A stretch of DNA of 64,000 nucleotides, from positions 558,001 through 622,000 of the forward strand of contig CAXHTR010000008.1 in assembly GCA_964019655.1 (NCBI GenBank). The letters run 5' to 3'. Each line of letters begins with the position of its first letter. Positions within the stretch are counted from its first letter, which is position 1. The translations under genes and the position numbers were made by a program. The notes beneath the pieces are model-generated. The model was not told where the DNA came from. It made no database searches and saw only the letters and a program-made list of their open reading frames with translations. Below, in pieces: positions 17,042 through 26,220 of the stretch. The stretch comes from Perkinsela sp. pyNocScin1 (Eukaryota > Euglenozoa > Kinetoplastea > Prokinetoplastida > Perkinselidae).

Positions 17042-19768
17042 ATGTCTCATGTTTCACCATCGTCAGAACAAAGAATTCGCAAAAGAACATTTAGTGATTG
17101 CAAAGATGATCAGTATGAGAGGGACCCATGCGAATACCCTATTCTCCTGAGCGATGAGCTTCGTTGCATACAAACACCTAGGAAATCCTGTACACCGCAG
17201 AGCAGAGAGAGTCCCTTCGCTAGACTTCCTAAGTCTGTTGTCGACTTCTATGCTAGCAAAGGAATCAAAGAACTTTACGAGTGGCAAGAAGATCTTCTGC
17301 AACAGGACCATGTCGTCAGAGGAGGGAACTTTCTTTATAGCTTGCCAACGAGTGGAGGAAAGACTTTGGTCAGTGAAATACTTCTCCTTCAGACAGTATT
17401 TTATCGAAAAGCCCGAGTCGATTACAAATCACCTCGTGATATGTCACCTGCATCACTATTTTATTCACAGATCACACGTTCTCCACAGCAGTTTTGCACG
17501 GGTATGCTTATTTTACCATTCGTCTCACTGGTAGAGGAAAAAACTGCAGCGCTGCGAGCCCTCACTAAAAATTCATTAGTTCTTGGCAGTTGTGAAGTTG
17601 CTGTTGAAGCGTACTGCGGTACAAATGGCCTAATGCCTCCTCCACCAGCCCCTGCCCTATACGTCTGTACAATTGAAAAGGCAAGTGGAGTAATCAATGC
17701 ATTGTTTCAACAAGGTCGAATAAATGAGCTTCAAACTGTTGTGATAGACGAGTTTCACATGGTAGGTGAGACTGGTGGACGTGGCATTACACTGGAGCTT
17801 TTAGTATCAAAATTGCTATCCGGGGCAAAGCATATTCAGCTCATTGGAATGTCTGCAACGATCCCGAATTTGACAGATTTATCACGCTGGATTGGCGGTG
17901 AGTCTTTTGTTTATGAATTTCGTCCTATCGAGCTTAAGTCACACGTTGTGTGCGACGGTGTTGCTTCGTTGTCCGAGGAATTTGAAAACTCAAAGTCAGA
18001 AGACGAAGTAATGAAGACGGAACCCAATGCAGTGAAAAGTGAAAAAAAAGCTGGCCCGAAGGAAGCAGATGTCGTGGTCGATCTGGTGGATGAAATTTTT
18101 CTTCACCATTCGACAGTTGTTTTTTGCCCGACGAAAGCAAATGCAGAGGCCACTGCATACAGTCTTGCCGAACACCTGTGGCTGAGGCGAAAATCTGCTG
18201 GAGCAGACGTTGAAACTTCGTTCGACAAAACGTTGCGCACTGATGCACTCGATGCAGATGTAAACTTCACTTCTTCGCTTGCCAAGCTTCTTCCTTTTAG
18301 GGTCGCATACCACCATAGTGGACTGACATCCGAAGAGCGACGCGTGATTGAAAATGCATTTCATGAAAAGCGGATATTTCTCCTTTGCTGCACGTCAACA
18401 CTCGCGGCAGGGGTCAATCTGCCTGTTCGACGAGTGATCATCCGATCGCCGTACGTTGGTACGTCATTCATCAAAAAATCGCAGTATTTACAAATGATCG
18501 GCCGAGCTGGGCGTGCAGGTTTCGACGAGTTTGGTGAATCATATTTAGTCTGCGATAGAAAGGACCGTGCTCGGGTATACAACCTCATACAGGCTACAGT
18601 AGAGCCTATCCAAAGCGCTATCCCAAGTTGTCCTTCAAGAGAAACTATTGTTAATGATCAATATTTCCTGAGATCCATGCTGGCTCCGCGGCTGGAATAT
18701 GTGCTCGCAAAGTTTGTGCTTGAAATCGTTGGCTGCTCGATATGCGCCCTGCAATTTCATGTTTTGAACTGTTTTTCCAACCTTTTCGGATACACGCACA
18801 ACGCCGACTTGCTCGAATCGGCAGGTTTTGAGGCAATGAATATTCTACTACAAAACAAATTCATATCACTCCAGAACACTATTCATTCTTCTGCGCAGGG
18901 TGACTTACCCACGCAGGGGACCTCACGCAACCACTACGCTTTAACGAAACTCGGAGAAAGCGCGATGCGCTCAAATTTGGCACTCCCTGACGCATTCATA
19001 ATTTATTACGAGCTTAATCAAGTAATGAGCACTGGCCTTGTTCTCACCAGCGAGCTGCACATCTTGTATATGCTCACGCCACTCCGAGATTCCCTCGAGC
19101 CTGACTGGCGGGTATATGAGCGCATATACGGAAATTTGGGCCAACAGGATCTACAAATTGCGGAGAAGATAAATGTTTCCGAGGCTATCATTCAGAAGCG
19201 AGCGCTTGGAATACGCCAACGTGCATCCAGTAAAGCCGAAGAGCGCATGCTCTTCGTCACGGAGCGCTTTTGGACAACCCTTGTCTTGTGCGATCTACTG
19301 AATGAAATGCCGATGAACCTGCTCACAGCAAAGTATCAAATAACGACTGTCGCCGCACAAAATGTTATGCGAACTGCTTCATACTTTGCGCATGGCATGG
19401 CGATATTCTGTGAATCTATGGAGTGGTTTGCACTGCAATCACTCATTGCATCCTTTGTATCTCGACTCGGGCATGGCGTCAAACCGGATCTTCTTCCCCT
19501 CATGGCTGTGAATGGCATCCAGTCTTCACGTGCGCGTGTGTTATGCCAAGCTGGGCTCACAACTATCAAGGACCTCGCGTCTTCAACGCCAGAAGATGTG
19601 TATGTTCGAGTTCAGAATATTCTAAAGAAGCGCTCTGAAGCATCGAAAAAGCCTAACCGGATGTTCTTCACGATATCTACCGCACGAATGCTTGTAAAAA
19701 ATGCGAATATTAGCCTTGCTGAGCTTTCTTTACGAGCAAAAAATGATCTTAAAAGCCTTTCACAATGA
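17042..19768 (+). CDS. HELQ: HELQ-type Ski2-like DNA helicase
   Basis: The product has 908 residues. It carries superfamily 2 helicase motifs in order: the Q-like 'GIKELYEWQ' (about 74-82), Walker A 'LPTSGGKT' (101-108), motif II 'DEFH' (236-239; DELH in most HELQ), motif III 'GMSATIPN' (269-276), motif V 'STLAAGVNLPVRRVI' and motif VI 'QMIGRAGRAG'. A winged-helix and ratchet region and a C-terminal helix-hairpin-helix-like segment ('ARVLCQAGLTTIKDL') follow. The phrase 'LYEWQ...LPTSGGKTLV.EIL' is specific for HELQ and the Pol-theta helicase half; no polymerase domain follows. The family unwinds DNA 3' to 5' and acts in replication-fork and crosslink repair. An acidic/lysine insertion of about 60 residues (18000-18060) lies between the two RecA domains. 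The DEFH variant keeps the catalytic Asp-Glu. Confidence 0.92.
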   Translation: MSHVSPSSEQRIRKRTFSDCKDDQYERDPCEYPILLSDELRCIQTPRKSCTPQSRESPFARLPKSVVDFYASKGIKELYEWQEDLLQQDHVVRGGNFLYSLPTSGGKTLVSEILLLQTVFYRKARVDYKSPRDMSPASLFYSQITRSPQQFCTGMLILPFVSLVEEKTAALRALTKNSLVLGSCEVAVEAYCGTNGLMPPPPAPALYVCTIEKASGVINALFQQGRINELQTVVIDEFHMVGETGGRGITLELLVSKLLSGAKHIQLIGMSATIPNLTDLSRWIGGESFVYEFRPIELKSHVVCDGVASLSEEFENSKSEDEVMKTEPNAVKSEKKAGPKEADVVVDLVDEIFLHHSTVVFCPTKANAEATAYSLAEHLWLRRKSAGADVETSFDKTLRTDALDADVNFTSSLAKLLPFRVAYHHSGLTSEERRVIENAFHEKRIFLLCCTSTLAAGVNLPVRRVIIRSPYVGTSFIKKSQYLQMIGRAGRAGFDEFGESYLVCDRKDRARVYNLIQATVEPIQSAIPSCPSRETIVNDQYFLRSMLAPRLEYVLAKFVLEIVGCSICALQFHVLNCFSNLFGYTHNADLLESAGFEAMNILLQNKFISLQNTIHSSAQGDLPTQGTSRNHYALTKLGESAMRSNLALPDAFIIYYELNQVMSTGLVLTSELHILYMLTPLRDSLEPDWRVYERIYGNLGQQDLQIAEKINVSEAIIQKRALGIRQRASSKAEERMLFVTERFWTTLVLCDLLNEMPMNLLTAKYQITTVAAQNVMRTASYFAHGMAIFCESMEWFALQSLIASFVSRLGHGVKPDLLPLMAVNGIQSSRARVLCQAGLTTIKDLASSTPEDVYVRVQNILKKRSEASKKPNRMFFTISTARMLVKNANISLAELSLRAKNDLKSLSQ

Positions 19769-19813
19769 CCCAGAGCTTTTTGGTAGCTTTTTGGGCCAGT
19801 GGCATATATGTAG

Positions 19814-19829
19814 TTGAGTTCTATTTCAG
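19814..19829 (+). promoter_or_regulatory. Predicted spliced-leader acceptor
   Basis: The tract gttgagttctatttcag ends with AG at 19828-19829, three bases before the ATG at 19833. If used, the 5' UTR after the leader would be only three nucleotides, or 15 if the second in-frame ATG at 19845 is the start. Confidence 0.45.
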
Positions 19830-19832
19830 TAT

Positions 19833-20795
19833 ATGTTAATATCCATGAATAGGTGCTGTGAAAAAGCTGTAGGCGTACGATACAAAGTATCAGGACTGTT
19901 TCCCCCGAAAAGAACATTGACTGCGATTACACCAGCAACAGTCCTTTCCTATCAGCATCGAAATTTCAAAGATAACCAGCAGAAAAAGTCTATCGAATTT
20001 TACAAGCAAATATTTCCAACTTCTTACTATTTTGACGAAGAAAAAGCATCTCGCGACCAGCAAATGCGGTCTCTCGATTGCGTCATGGACAACACCCTCG
20101 TTGTACCAAGATTTGTCTCTTGGGCAGCGATCAAAAAGCGCATTAGCATGTACATGCGCCGCAAGAGACTGAAGGATCGAAGGCCTGATTTGACGAAAGA
20201 GGTGATTTGCCAACGCTATCTTGAGTACAAGGCACTCACAAACAGCGTGAATGAGCTGCATCTATCAAAACTTGGGGAATATACGACAGAAGCAGAGGCG
20301 AAGCGCATATGTGAAATGCAGCGCGCCAAAAAGTACGCAGAGCAGCGCCAAATGTCTTGGAAAGATCTTTCAATGCAAATGACTGACCACTCGAAATCAT
20401 CGAGTGGAGGCGACCCTTCCAATAACACAAAAAGCGAAAAGCCACTCTCTATCGATAAACCGCACTATTCGCTGCACCTTGAATCGTTCGAGATCGTTGG
20501 TGGGTTCTACGGTAGCATCAACCAGGACGATTGGCTTCAACTCAATTACAAAGCAGTCGGTAAGGAGGTCATACGAAAGTCAGGGCCTGGTGGCGCGTCC
20601 GTTCCCATCGAAAATGAGTTACTTGAATACCCCGTCATTGAAGTCCATTTAACGGACGGGATACGAAAGCGAAACATGTACATGCCCATCGTTGTTGCAT
20701 TGATGGATAGGACTGGCTGTCGATATGGTAGAGACGGCGTGGACGCAGCGCAAATGCGTCGGCAGATCGCAGCAGGAACCTCTTGGCTATCTTGA
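19833..20795 (+). CDS. Hypothetical protein, possible mitochondrial RNP component
   Basis: The product has 320 residues from ATG 19833 (alternative ATG 19845). The N-terminus 'MNRCCEKAVGVRYKVSGLFPPKR' is basic and lacks acidic residues apart from one, compatible with a presequence. A basic, charged helical centre ('WAAIKKRISMYMRRKRLKDRRPD', 'EAEAKRICEMQRAKKYAEQRQ') is followed by a C-terminal beta-rich block ('LESFEIVGGFYGSINQDDW', 'YPVIEVHLTDGIRKRNMYMPIVV'). I do not recognise a domain. Basic helical proteins of this sort are common among kinetoplastid mitoribosomal and RNA-processing proteins, so that is my best guess, with low certainty. Confidence 0.5.
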   Translation: MLISMNRCCEKAVGVRYKVSGLFPPKRTLTAITPATVLSYQHRNFKDNQQKKSIEFYKQIFPTSYYFDEEKASRDQQMRSLDCVMDNTLVVPRFVSWAAIKKRISMYMRRKRLKDRRPDLTKEVICQRYLEYKALTNSVNELHLSKLGEYTTEAEAKRICEMQRAKKYAEQRQMSWKDLSMQMTDHSKSSSGGDPSNNTKSEKPLSIDKPHYSLHLESFEIVGGFYGSINQDDWLQLNYKAVGKEVIRKSGPGGASVPIENELLEYPVIEVHLTDGIRKRNMYMPIVVALMDRTGCRYGRDGVDAAQMRRQIAAGTSWLS

Positions 20796-20897
20796 AAAGA
20801 ATGAATGATTCGGTGAGTTCGTACTCCGCGAAATGGCCGCTTGATTCCATGTTCATATGACTGAGAAACCTACTTCGTGCGAGTGGCATATAATATT

Positions 20898-20919
20898 CGT
20901 TTCACTTTCTATTCTTAAG
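20898..20919 (+). promoter_or_regulatory. Predicted spliced-leader acceptor choosing the nucleotidyltransferase start
   Basis: The pyrimidine tract cgtttcactttctattcttaag ends in AG at 20918-20919. Splicing here would remove the upstream in-frame ATG at 20857 and favour ATG 20956. An out-of-frame ATG at 20925 lies between and would read 13 codons, overlapping the proposed start. Confidence 0.4.
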
Positions 20920-20955
20920 TACTTATGGCAACGGAAAACAACGCTTATAACTGCA

Positions 20956-23475
20956 ATGATGAATGAATCCCCGACTGCCATCATTTCTCAAAGTAACAAA
21001 GTTTCACTCGTGAGTAAGGAAACTGATCAAAGCACAGAAAATTCTCCAAGAGGAGCATCCAGTCCCTTGAACGATCCTGCACTGCCCATGGAAGTCTTAG
21101 AAAGCACTGCAGCCCGTAGAACTCGAATGTCATACGAGCTTTCCCATTTCTTGACTTCAAGTATGCAGCCAAACGTTTGGACCGATTGCGCAAGACAGCG
21201 AGTTTTCCTTTACGTTGAAAACCAAGTTAAAGAGGTCGGTCGTCGGCTCGGTATCGACGAGCAAGCGATGCGCATTCACCTCTTCGGATCCTTTTTCCTC
21301 TCGACATACCTGCCTGAGGGAGACATCGACATAACCGTGCAATGCCCAGTCGTGAGTGTGTCTTCGCTCATGAACATGCTCTACGACCGCTTTCTGCGCC
21401 TGGGTGTTCCCGTTCAGTTCGTGCAAGCAGACGTGAAGCTCATCAAGTGCCAGATCGAGGACATTTGCGTCGATATTTCTTTCAATCAGCTCATGGGACT
21501 GACCACCGCATTTTTCGTCACCGACGTGAATGATGCCATACCAAACAATCTCTTCAAGCGCTCACTTTTGCTTCTAAAAACGTGGGCCTTCTACGAGAGC
21601 CGAACACTCGGAGCCAACGGAGGCATGCTCGGGTCGTATGCGCTCACCATCATGCTGGTATCAGTCATTAACGATATGCACCGCACGAACCAGCTTTTAC
21701 CCAACTGTACAGAGCTGGACATTCTGCTAAATTTCTTTGATTTCTATGCAGATCATGATGTGCGGGAACACATCATCACTATTTATGGGCCCCGTGCTGT
21801 GTCTGGGCGGACCTCACAGGATAGATTAGAGCCGTATGAAGAGAAGGCATCTCTCATCAGCACACAATTCATGAAAATATTCAGAGCTCGCAACAGGGCA
21901 TTCTTTCAACACTTACACGTCGATGATAGCTTGCTTCCACCAGACGCGAAAAGTGATATTGACGAGGACCCGCCATATGAACTTCAAAAGCACCGCCCGA
22001 TGAATATTGCTGACCCGTTACGTTCAAACAACAATCTCGCACGAGGGGTACATCTATGCCACGCCACACGAATCCAACTCAGCTTGGAAAGAGCTGCAAA
22101 GCGACTCCGGCTTCTTCTTGATGGTGCAGAAGCGTGGTCCAAATCGAAATCTCTCGCGCAACCGAAGGCACTGCTAGTTGCACATGCTGGAACGCCAGAG
22201 TATTCCCCACTTTCACACTCACTGACAAGTCAAGGCTTGGCCGGAGACAGCTGCTTTATCCTTTCCTTCTTCGAAAATGCTTTCCGAAAGTGTGTGCTGA
22301 GCAAGCTCATTGACGATCAGCGTGTACAGGTGCATCAATATCCTGTAGATGATGTCGACGAGCGCGCGCACTTATATTCTTTGGTAGCGCATGGAGGATG
22401 CTCTGAATTTCGCGAGACATGGGCAGGGCGAGGTGCTACGCAGCCAATGGCAGTGTACCCTGAGGCTGCATACATTGATTATATGCACTCTCTCGGAGAG
22501 CTTGCTCGGGTTGGCGCATTTGGACGTGCGGGATCAAAAAAGCCCAAGAAACAGAACCAAGCACAACGGGCACCCAGCGCGCATTCAAGTGTGAATGGGT
22601 CAACTCTTCAGCTACGTCACTCGTCTCCACGGGCCCCACACAGTGCACACGAGCAGCTTCTTGCGAAAGAAAGAACCTTGAAGCTCAAAGAAAGTAAATC
22701 GCCTGGAAAAGATAATGCCTTAACTCAAGACCGCCGCGGCTTTCAGGCGGGTGACCTCATTGCTTTGACATTTTCATCACCAGAGGAAAAAAATCATTTT
22801 GAGAAGGCAACAAGGCGGCGATCGTCATCGTGTGGTGCACTGTTCGTCCACTGCTTACCACAGAAAGCACAAACAGGAAGTGGTGGCACAGAGAATCCGC
22901 ATAATTCAAAGAGAAGCCAACAGCACAACCAGCAAAAAAATCGAAATTCCCGACGACCATATTTCCCTGAGAATACTGACGCATTCAATCCCGTTCAGTT
23001 ACTAGGGCAGCGCCGGTTCCCGACGGTACGAAGCCCTTTTGCATATCCCCTGGGTATGCCCGGCGAAGAAGCCAATAGGAGTAGATCGCCCTTCGCCGGG
23101 GCACTGCCAGTGTATGCCATGCCATTTGCCTACACGATGGGCCACCCACATCATATTCGGCAGGCGCACCACGATATTTTGCCACCCGCGTTCCATTTCC
23201 CTGCTAATGCGTACGCCCAACCGCATCAATGGAGACACACGCCTGGCACTCAACAACCCCGTACACATCGAAAGCACACTAGTGCGGTATTCAACGTGCC
23301 CGAAGGCACACCAAAGGTTTCACATCACCTGGGCTCGAGCTTCAAAGATGGCCTTACGCAGGATCTCCCAGAGTTAGCCTTTGAAGAAAGGGAAGCACAT
23401 AGCAATGTAATACAGCACACTGATTCAAATCTTGATAGCCCTCGATTGTATATTCCTCCGCATCTACGCAAATAG
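20956..23475 (+). CDS. Non-canonical poly(A)/nucleotidyltransferase of the PAP/OAS1 type
   Basis: The product has 839 residues from ATG 20956; the frame is open to an ATG at 20857. The nucleotidyltransferase signature is 'LFGSFFLSTYLPEGDIDITV', giving the Gly-Ser and the two catalytic aspartates. The third acidic residue is in 'CQIEDICVDISFNQ'. The PAP/OAS1 substrate-binding domain follows ('LFKRSLLLLKTWAFYESRTLG', 'GSYALTIMLVSVIN', 'LLNFFDFYADHDV'). The pattern is closest to a plant-like PAP/OAS1 branch rather than to TUTases. The family adds nucleotides, mostly A or U, to RNA 3' ends. The C-terminal 400 residues are low-complexity and basic, rich in His, Gln, Pro and Asn, and end in 'PRLYIPPHLRK'. 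That last motif resembles the 'YVPPHLR' endings of RNA-associated proteins. The substrate cannot be told from sequence. Confidence 0.75.
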   Translation: MMNESPTAIISQSNKVSLVSKETDQSTENSPRGASSPLNDPALPMEVLESTAARRTRMSYELSHFLTSSMQPNVWTDCARQRVFLYVENQVKEVGRRLGIDEQAMRIHLFGSFFLSTYLPEGDIDITVQCPVVSVSSLMNMLYDRFLRLGVPVQFVQADVKLIKCQIEDICVDISFNQLMGLTTAFFVTDVNDAIPNNLFKRSLLLLKTWAFYESRTLGANGGMLGSYALTIMLVSVINDMHRTNQLLPNCTELDILLNFFDFYADHDVREHIITIYGPRAVSGRTSQDRLEPYEEKASLISTQFMKIFRARNRAFFQHLHVDDSLLPPDAKSDIDEDPPYELQKHRPMNIADPLRSNNNLARGVHLCHATRIQLSLERAAKRLRLLLDGAEAWSKSKSLAQPKALLVAHAGTPEYSPLSHSLTSQGLAGDSCFILSFFENAFRKCVLSKLIDDQRVQVHQYPVDDVDERAHLYSLVAHGGCSEFRETWAGRGATQPMAVYPEAAYIDYMHSLGELARVGAFGRAGSKKPKKQNQAQRAPSAHSSVNGSTLQLRHSSPRAPHSAHEQLLAKERTLKLKESKSPGKDNALTQDRRGFQAGDLIALTFSSPEEKNHFEKATRRRSSSCGALFVHCLPQKAQTGSGGTENPHNSKRSQQHNQQKNRNSRRPYFPENTDAFNPVQLLGQRRFPTVRSPFAYPLGMPGEEANRSRSPFAGALPVYAMPFAYTMGHPHHIRQAHHDILPPAFHFPANAYAQPHQWRHTPGTQQPRTHRKHTSAVFNVPEGTPKVSHHLGSSFKDGLTQDLPELAFEEREAHSNVIQHTDSNLDSPRLYIPPHLRK

Positions 23476-23610
23476 TGCAGAGACGCGGAGGGCCTTAAGA
23501 AGAGTCCTTTACGACCTTTCTACCTGATCCGTTACGACACTCTGCAGCTCTACAAATTATCACAGCTGGGTATGAATGTATCACGTACTTCATGAAATTT
23601 TTCATTACTA

Positions 23611-24315
23611 ATGTTGCGGGCTTTTAGGGTAATCTGCCCCTGTACAAAGCGCTCGTGTGCTGTAGGTTTAACTTCGTCACCTATAATGTGCCAAATACAA
23701 TCTCGCATGGCAAGCTCTGATGAGACAGCGAGGGAGGAGAAGCTCAAGGAGTCTCTCAAGTCGCTTCGACCATACGGAGTTGACGATGCAATCCGATACA
23801 TAGCAAAATCTGCCTTTGGAAAAGAATCGGTCAACCCAGAGCTTGTGAAGGGTGCTATCTACTACGGGATTTTACTTATCATTTTGATTATCTGGGCATT
23901 TCGCTTGAATAGCTTCAAGGAGGACCCATCAAAATTCCACGTCGCTTTTGAAGTCGCAGATTGTGAAGATAGCGCGAGGTACATTCTCCTAACTGTTTGT
24001 TATGGTGACAAGTACGTCGCTTCGCTGCGGAAAGAGTTTGAGGCTGCGCGCGCTGCGGACAATCTTCTCCTTTTCAGTTCATTTGCTTCCAGTCGATACC
24101 CTGAGATGTTTAGTGGTGTAAAGTACAGCTCAACAGAAGCACTTCGGATAGTTGGTGCAGCCGCAGGCCAATGTTCAAATTATGAACTGTATAAAATTTT
24201 ACGAAAAGGTCCCCAAAAACGCTTATCTATACCAGAGCGAATCGATGACGTTGTGGACACCTGCTTGAGCATCAACCCATCTCTGCTCGGTCTGCCAGAG
24301 CATTCGGATGTGTAA
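23611..24315 (+). CDS. Hypothetical single-span membrane protein, possibly mitochondrial
   Basis: The product has 234 residues from ATG 23611 or 202 from ATG 23707. The longer form begins MLRAFRVICPCTKRSC, a presequence-like stretch; the shorter begins MASSDETAREEK. The mature part has a charged helical segment, one transmembrane helix ('GAIYYGILLIILIIWAF', about 23850-23905) and a soluble C-terminal domain of about 120 residues without recognised motifs. Both starts are ATG and I cannot decide between them. No family is recognised. It lies between the nucleotidyltransferase and another short hypothetical gene with standard spacing. Confidence 0.5.
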   Translation: MLRAFRVICPCTKRSCAVGLTSSPIMCQIQSRMASSDETAREEKLKESLKSLRPYGVDDAIRYIAKSAFGKESVNPELVKGAIYYGILLIILIIWAFRLNSFKEDPSKFHVAFEVADCEDSARYILLTVCYGDKYVASLRKEFEAARAADNLLLFSSFASSRYPEMFSGVKYSSTEALRIVGAAAGQCSNYELYKILRKGPQKRLSIPERIDDVVDTCLSINPSLLGLPEHSDV

Positions 24316-24401
24316 ATAGAACCATGTCCTGCATAATCCTGTCACCTGCATACATTCTCTTGTACTTTTCACTAAAATTCTTAAAGTTAAATGCGCACAG
24401 T

Positions 24402-24854
24402 ATGAGAGCATCAAACGTATGCTTCAGAGTGCATGGCAGGTGGCGTCATCTGTTGTTCCCGTTGCCTTTGAAAGCTCGCCGCTATTGCTGGCTAAAGCGC
24501 GACATAACGGAGCGTAACGAAGCTGCGTTGCGCATGCCATACTACCAAATTAAGCCCATTGATGCAGAAATTCCCGAGGAGCAAAAAGCGATGATTTCAC
24601 CCAATGCTATTCTTGATCCGAGCGCAATCGACGATCTTCGGCGTCGAACCCTTGTACTCACAGAGAGCCCAGGGCCCCTTCCAGAAGAAGATCTCGATGA
24701 TTTGAACATGGCTGCAGATAATAATGAGTCCCGAAAACCGGCGCAGCCACATCCGAACGAGGGAATTAATAAGAGGCGGTTCCGGTACCACGCATTCAGC
24801 CCGAATTACAAGCGAACGTTCGAATGCCAGGCCCCGTACAACGTTATGAATTGA
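24402..24854 (+). CDS. Small hypothetical protein with presequence-like N-terminus
   Basis: The product has 150 residues from ATG 24402. The frame continues upstream to ATG 24324, but the intervening bases include a pyrimidine tract (ttctcttgtacttttcac) with AGs just before 24402, favouring the later start. The first 40 residues ('MRASNVCFRVHGRWRHLLFPLPLKARRY' region) are basic with no acidic residues until position 30, as for a mitochondrial presequence. The rest is acidic and proline-rich with a basic aromatic tail ('NKRRFRYHAFSPNYKRTF'). I recognise no family; a small mitoribosomal or complex subunit is plausible but unproven. Confidence 0.45.
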   Translation: MRASNVCFRVHGRWRHLLFPLPLKARRYCWLKRDITERNEAALRMPYYQIKPIDAEIPEEQKAMISPNAILDPSAIDDLRRRTLVLTESPGPLPEEDLDDLNMAADNNESRKPAQPHPNEGINKRRFRYHAFSPNYKRTFECQAPYNVMN

Positions 24855-24955
24855 TCGTATTTGTACAAAGTCATAGTACAGTTTTTAATACGAACTTTAA
24901 TACTTCGCTTTTCCGGGTTTATTTGTTCATTAAATGATGCACATGGTCATCGAAG

Positions 24956-26170
24956 ATGCCATTTCCATCAATGAAATCCATTAGCCTGGCATCGTATCAA
25001 GCCACTTTCAACGCGATCGATTCAACAGGCGGGTCTCCGATGAGTATCGATCACTCCAATATGCGCCGATTAACTGCGCTTGCTGTGAGTGCGGACGGGC
25101 GGTACCTTGCCACGGCTTCTGTCGATGCGACTGTCCGCCTTTGGGATTATACAGCACATAAGCTCTGGCTATGTGTAGACCATCGGGCAAAGCCTCTCCG
25201 AGTTTATTATACAAAAAGCGTGCCGACCGCTTTGAGCTTTATACCAAGTGGCGATAAGCCCAAATCCAAAAGCTCCTTGACTTCTGAGAATCTGATGATC
25301 GGACTCGCTGACGGAACAGTACTCTATGCTGATATGATCAGCGGTAAAATGCTGAGCGCACTGCGCCTAGAAGAGAATAGTGATTCTGCGAATGGCATGC
25401 AAACCTTTCCTGTTGAGTTTGTGACACTGCCTGAGGAACTAGAGCGTTCGTCACCCGTGCATTGGGCACATACATGTCGCTATACCAGAGATAGTAGTAA
25501 TATGTTACATGCAATTGACTTACAGTCATCGCGATTTCATTCGCAGATCAACTTGGAACTTGTATGCGCAAAACATCTGAGCTCATTAGGGCAAGGTGAA
25601 GCGATGGATTTTCATATTGTCCATGTGAGCATCGAGTCTGAGACTGCACTCTGTGCTATAGTTGCATCAAGTGACCCTATAGAGCACCATTCGCTGCAAT
25701 GGCACAGGCTCACGGTTCCCCTCACTCAAAAGAGCGCAACATCGCGCATTGTTGCTCTTCAGGAAGCGCCATATCTCGATATAGCCGTGCAAAATATTTT
25801 CAATAGCTTTCTGAACACGCAGTCTAGTTCCCAGAAAAACCCGAAGCAGTCAATATCGCTGCTTTGTTTTCATGGGGCCAGTGAGCGAAGTGAAATTAAG
25901 CAGGTCACGCTTGATGCACTTTTAAGCGCGAAGGTGAATCTATCTGATATCAAAGAAAAGTTTTATACTGCGCTCCAGCAGTCGCTCAAATCACACAATT
26001 TGGATGGTGATGACACAGCTTTGATGGAAACCAAGGTAAAAAAGAGTAAGAAAAAGGCTATAAGCCAGGAGGAGGAGACAGACGCCGAACTTCTCGATCT
26101 ACAGGTACAGGTTGAAAAGCTCCAGCATGTAAAGCAAGCATGGCTTTCGTACATCGAAACGCTAAAGTAA
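24956..26170 (+). CDS. WD40-repeat protein, WDR18/Ipi3-like
   Basis: The product has 404 residues. One WD repeat is unmistakable ('LTALAVSADGRYLATASVDATVRLWDY') and two or three degenerate blades follow ('PTALSFIPSGDK', 'MIGLADGTVLYADMISGKM'). The C-terminus ends in a basic patch and a coiled coil ('ELLDLQVQVEKLQHVKQAWLSYIETLK'). A propeller followed by a short C-terminal coiled coil is the layout of WDR18/Ipi3, part of the Rix1 complex in 60S ribosome maturation, and the placement of the coil is what suggests it. The central blades are too diverged to be sure. Another WD scaffold is possible. Confidence 0.5.
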   Translation: MPFPSMKSISLASYQATFNAIDSTGGSPMSIDHSNMRRLTALAVSADGRYLATASVDATVRLWDYTAHKLWLCVDHRAKPLRVYYTKSVPTALSFIPSGDKPKSKSSLTSENLMIGLADGTVLYADMISGKMLSALRLEENSDSANGMQTFPVEFVTLPEELERSSPVHWAHTCRYTRDSSNMLHAIDLQSSRFHSQINLELVCAKHLSSLGQGEAMDFHIVHVSIESETALCAIVASSDPIEHHSLQWHRLTVPLTQKSATSRIVALQEAPYLDIAVQNIFNSFLNTQSSSQKNPKQSISLLCFHGASERSEIKQVTLDALLSAKVNLSDIKEKFYTALQQSLKSHNLDGDDTALMETKVKKSKKKAISQEEETDAELLDLQVQVEKLQHVKQAWLSYIETLK

Positions 26171-26220
26171 TGTGCACTGAAAGCTTTTTCTTTACCTAAA
26201 TTATACTAGTATTTTGCTTT

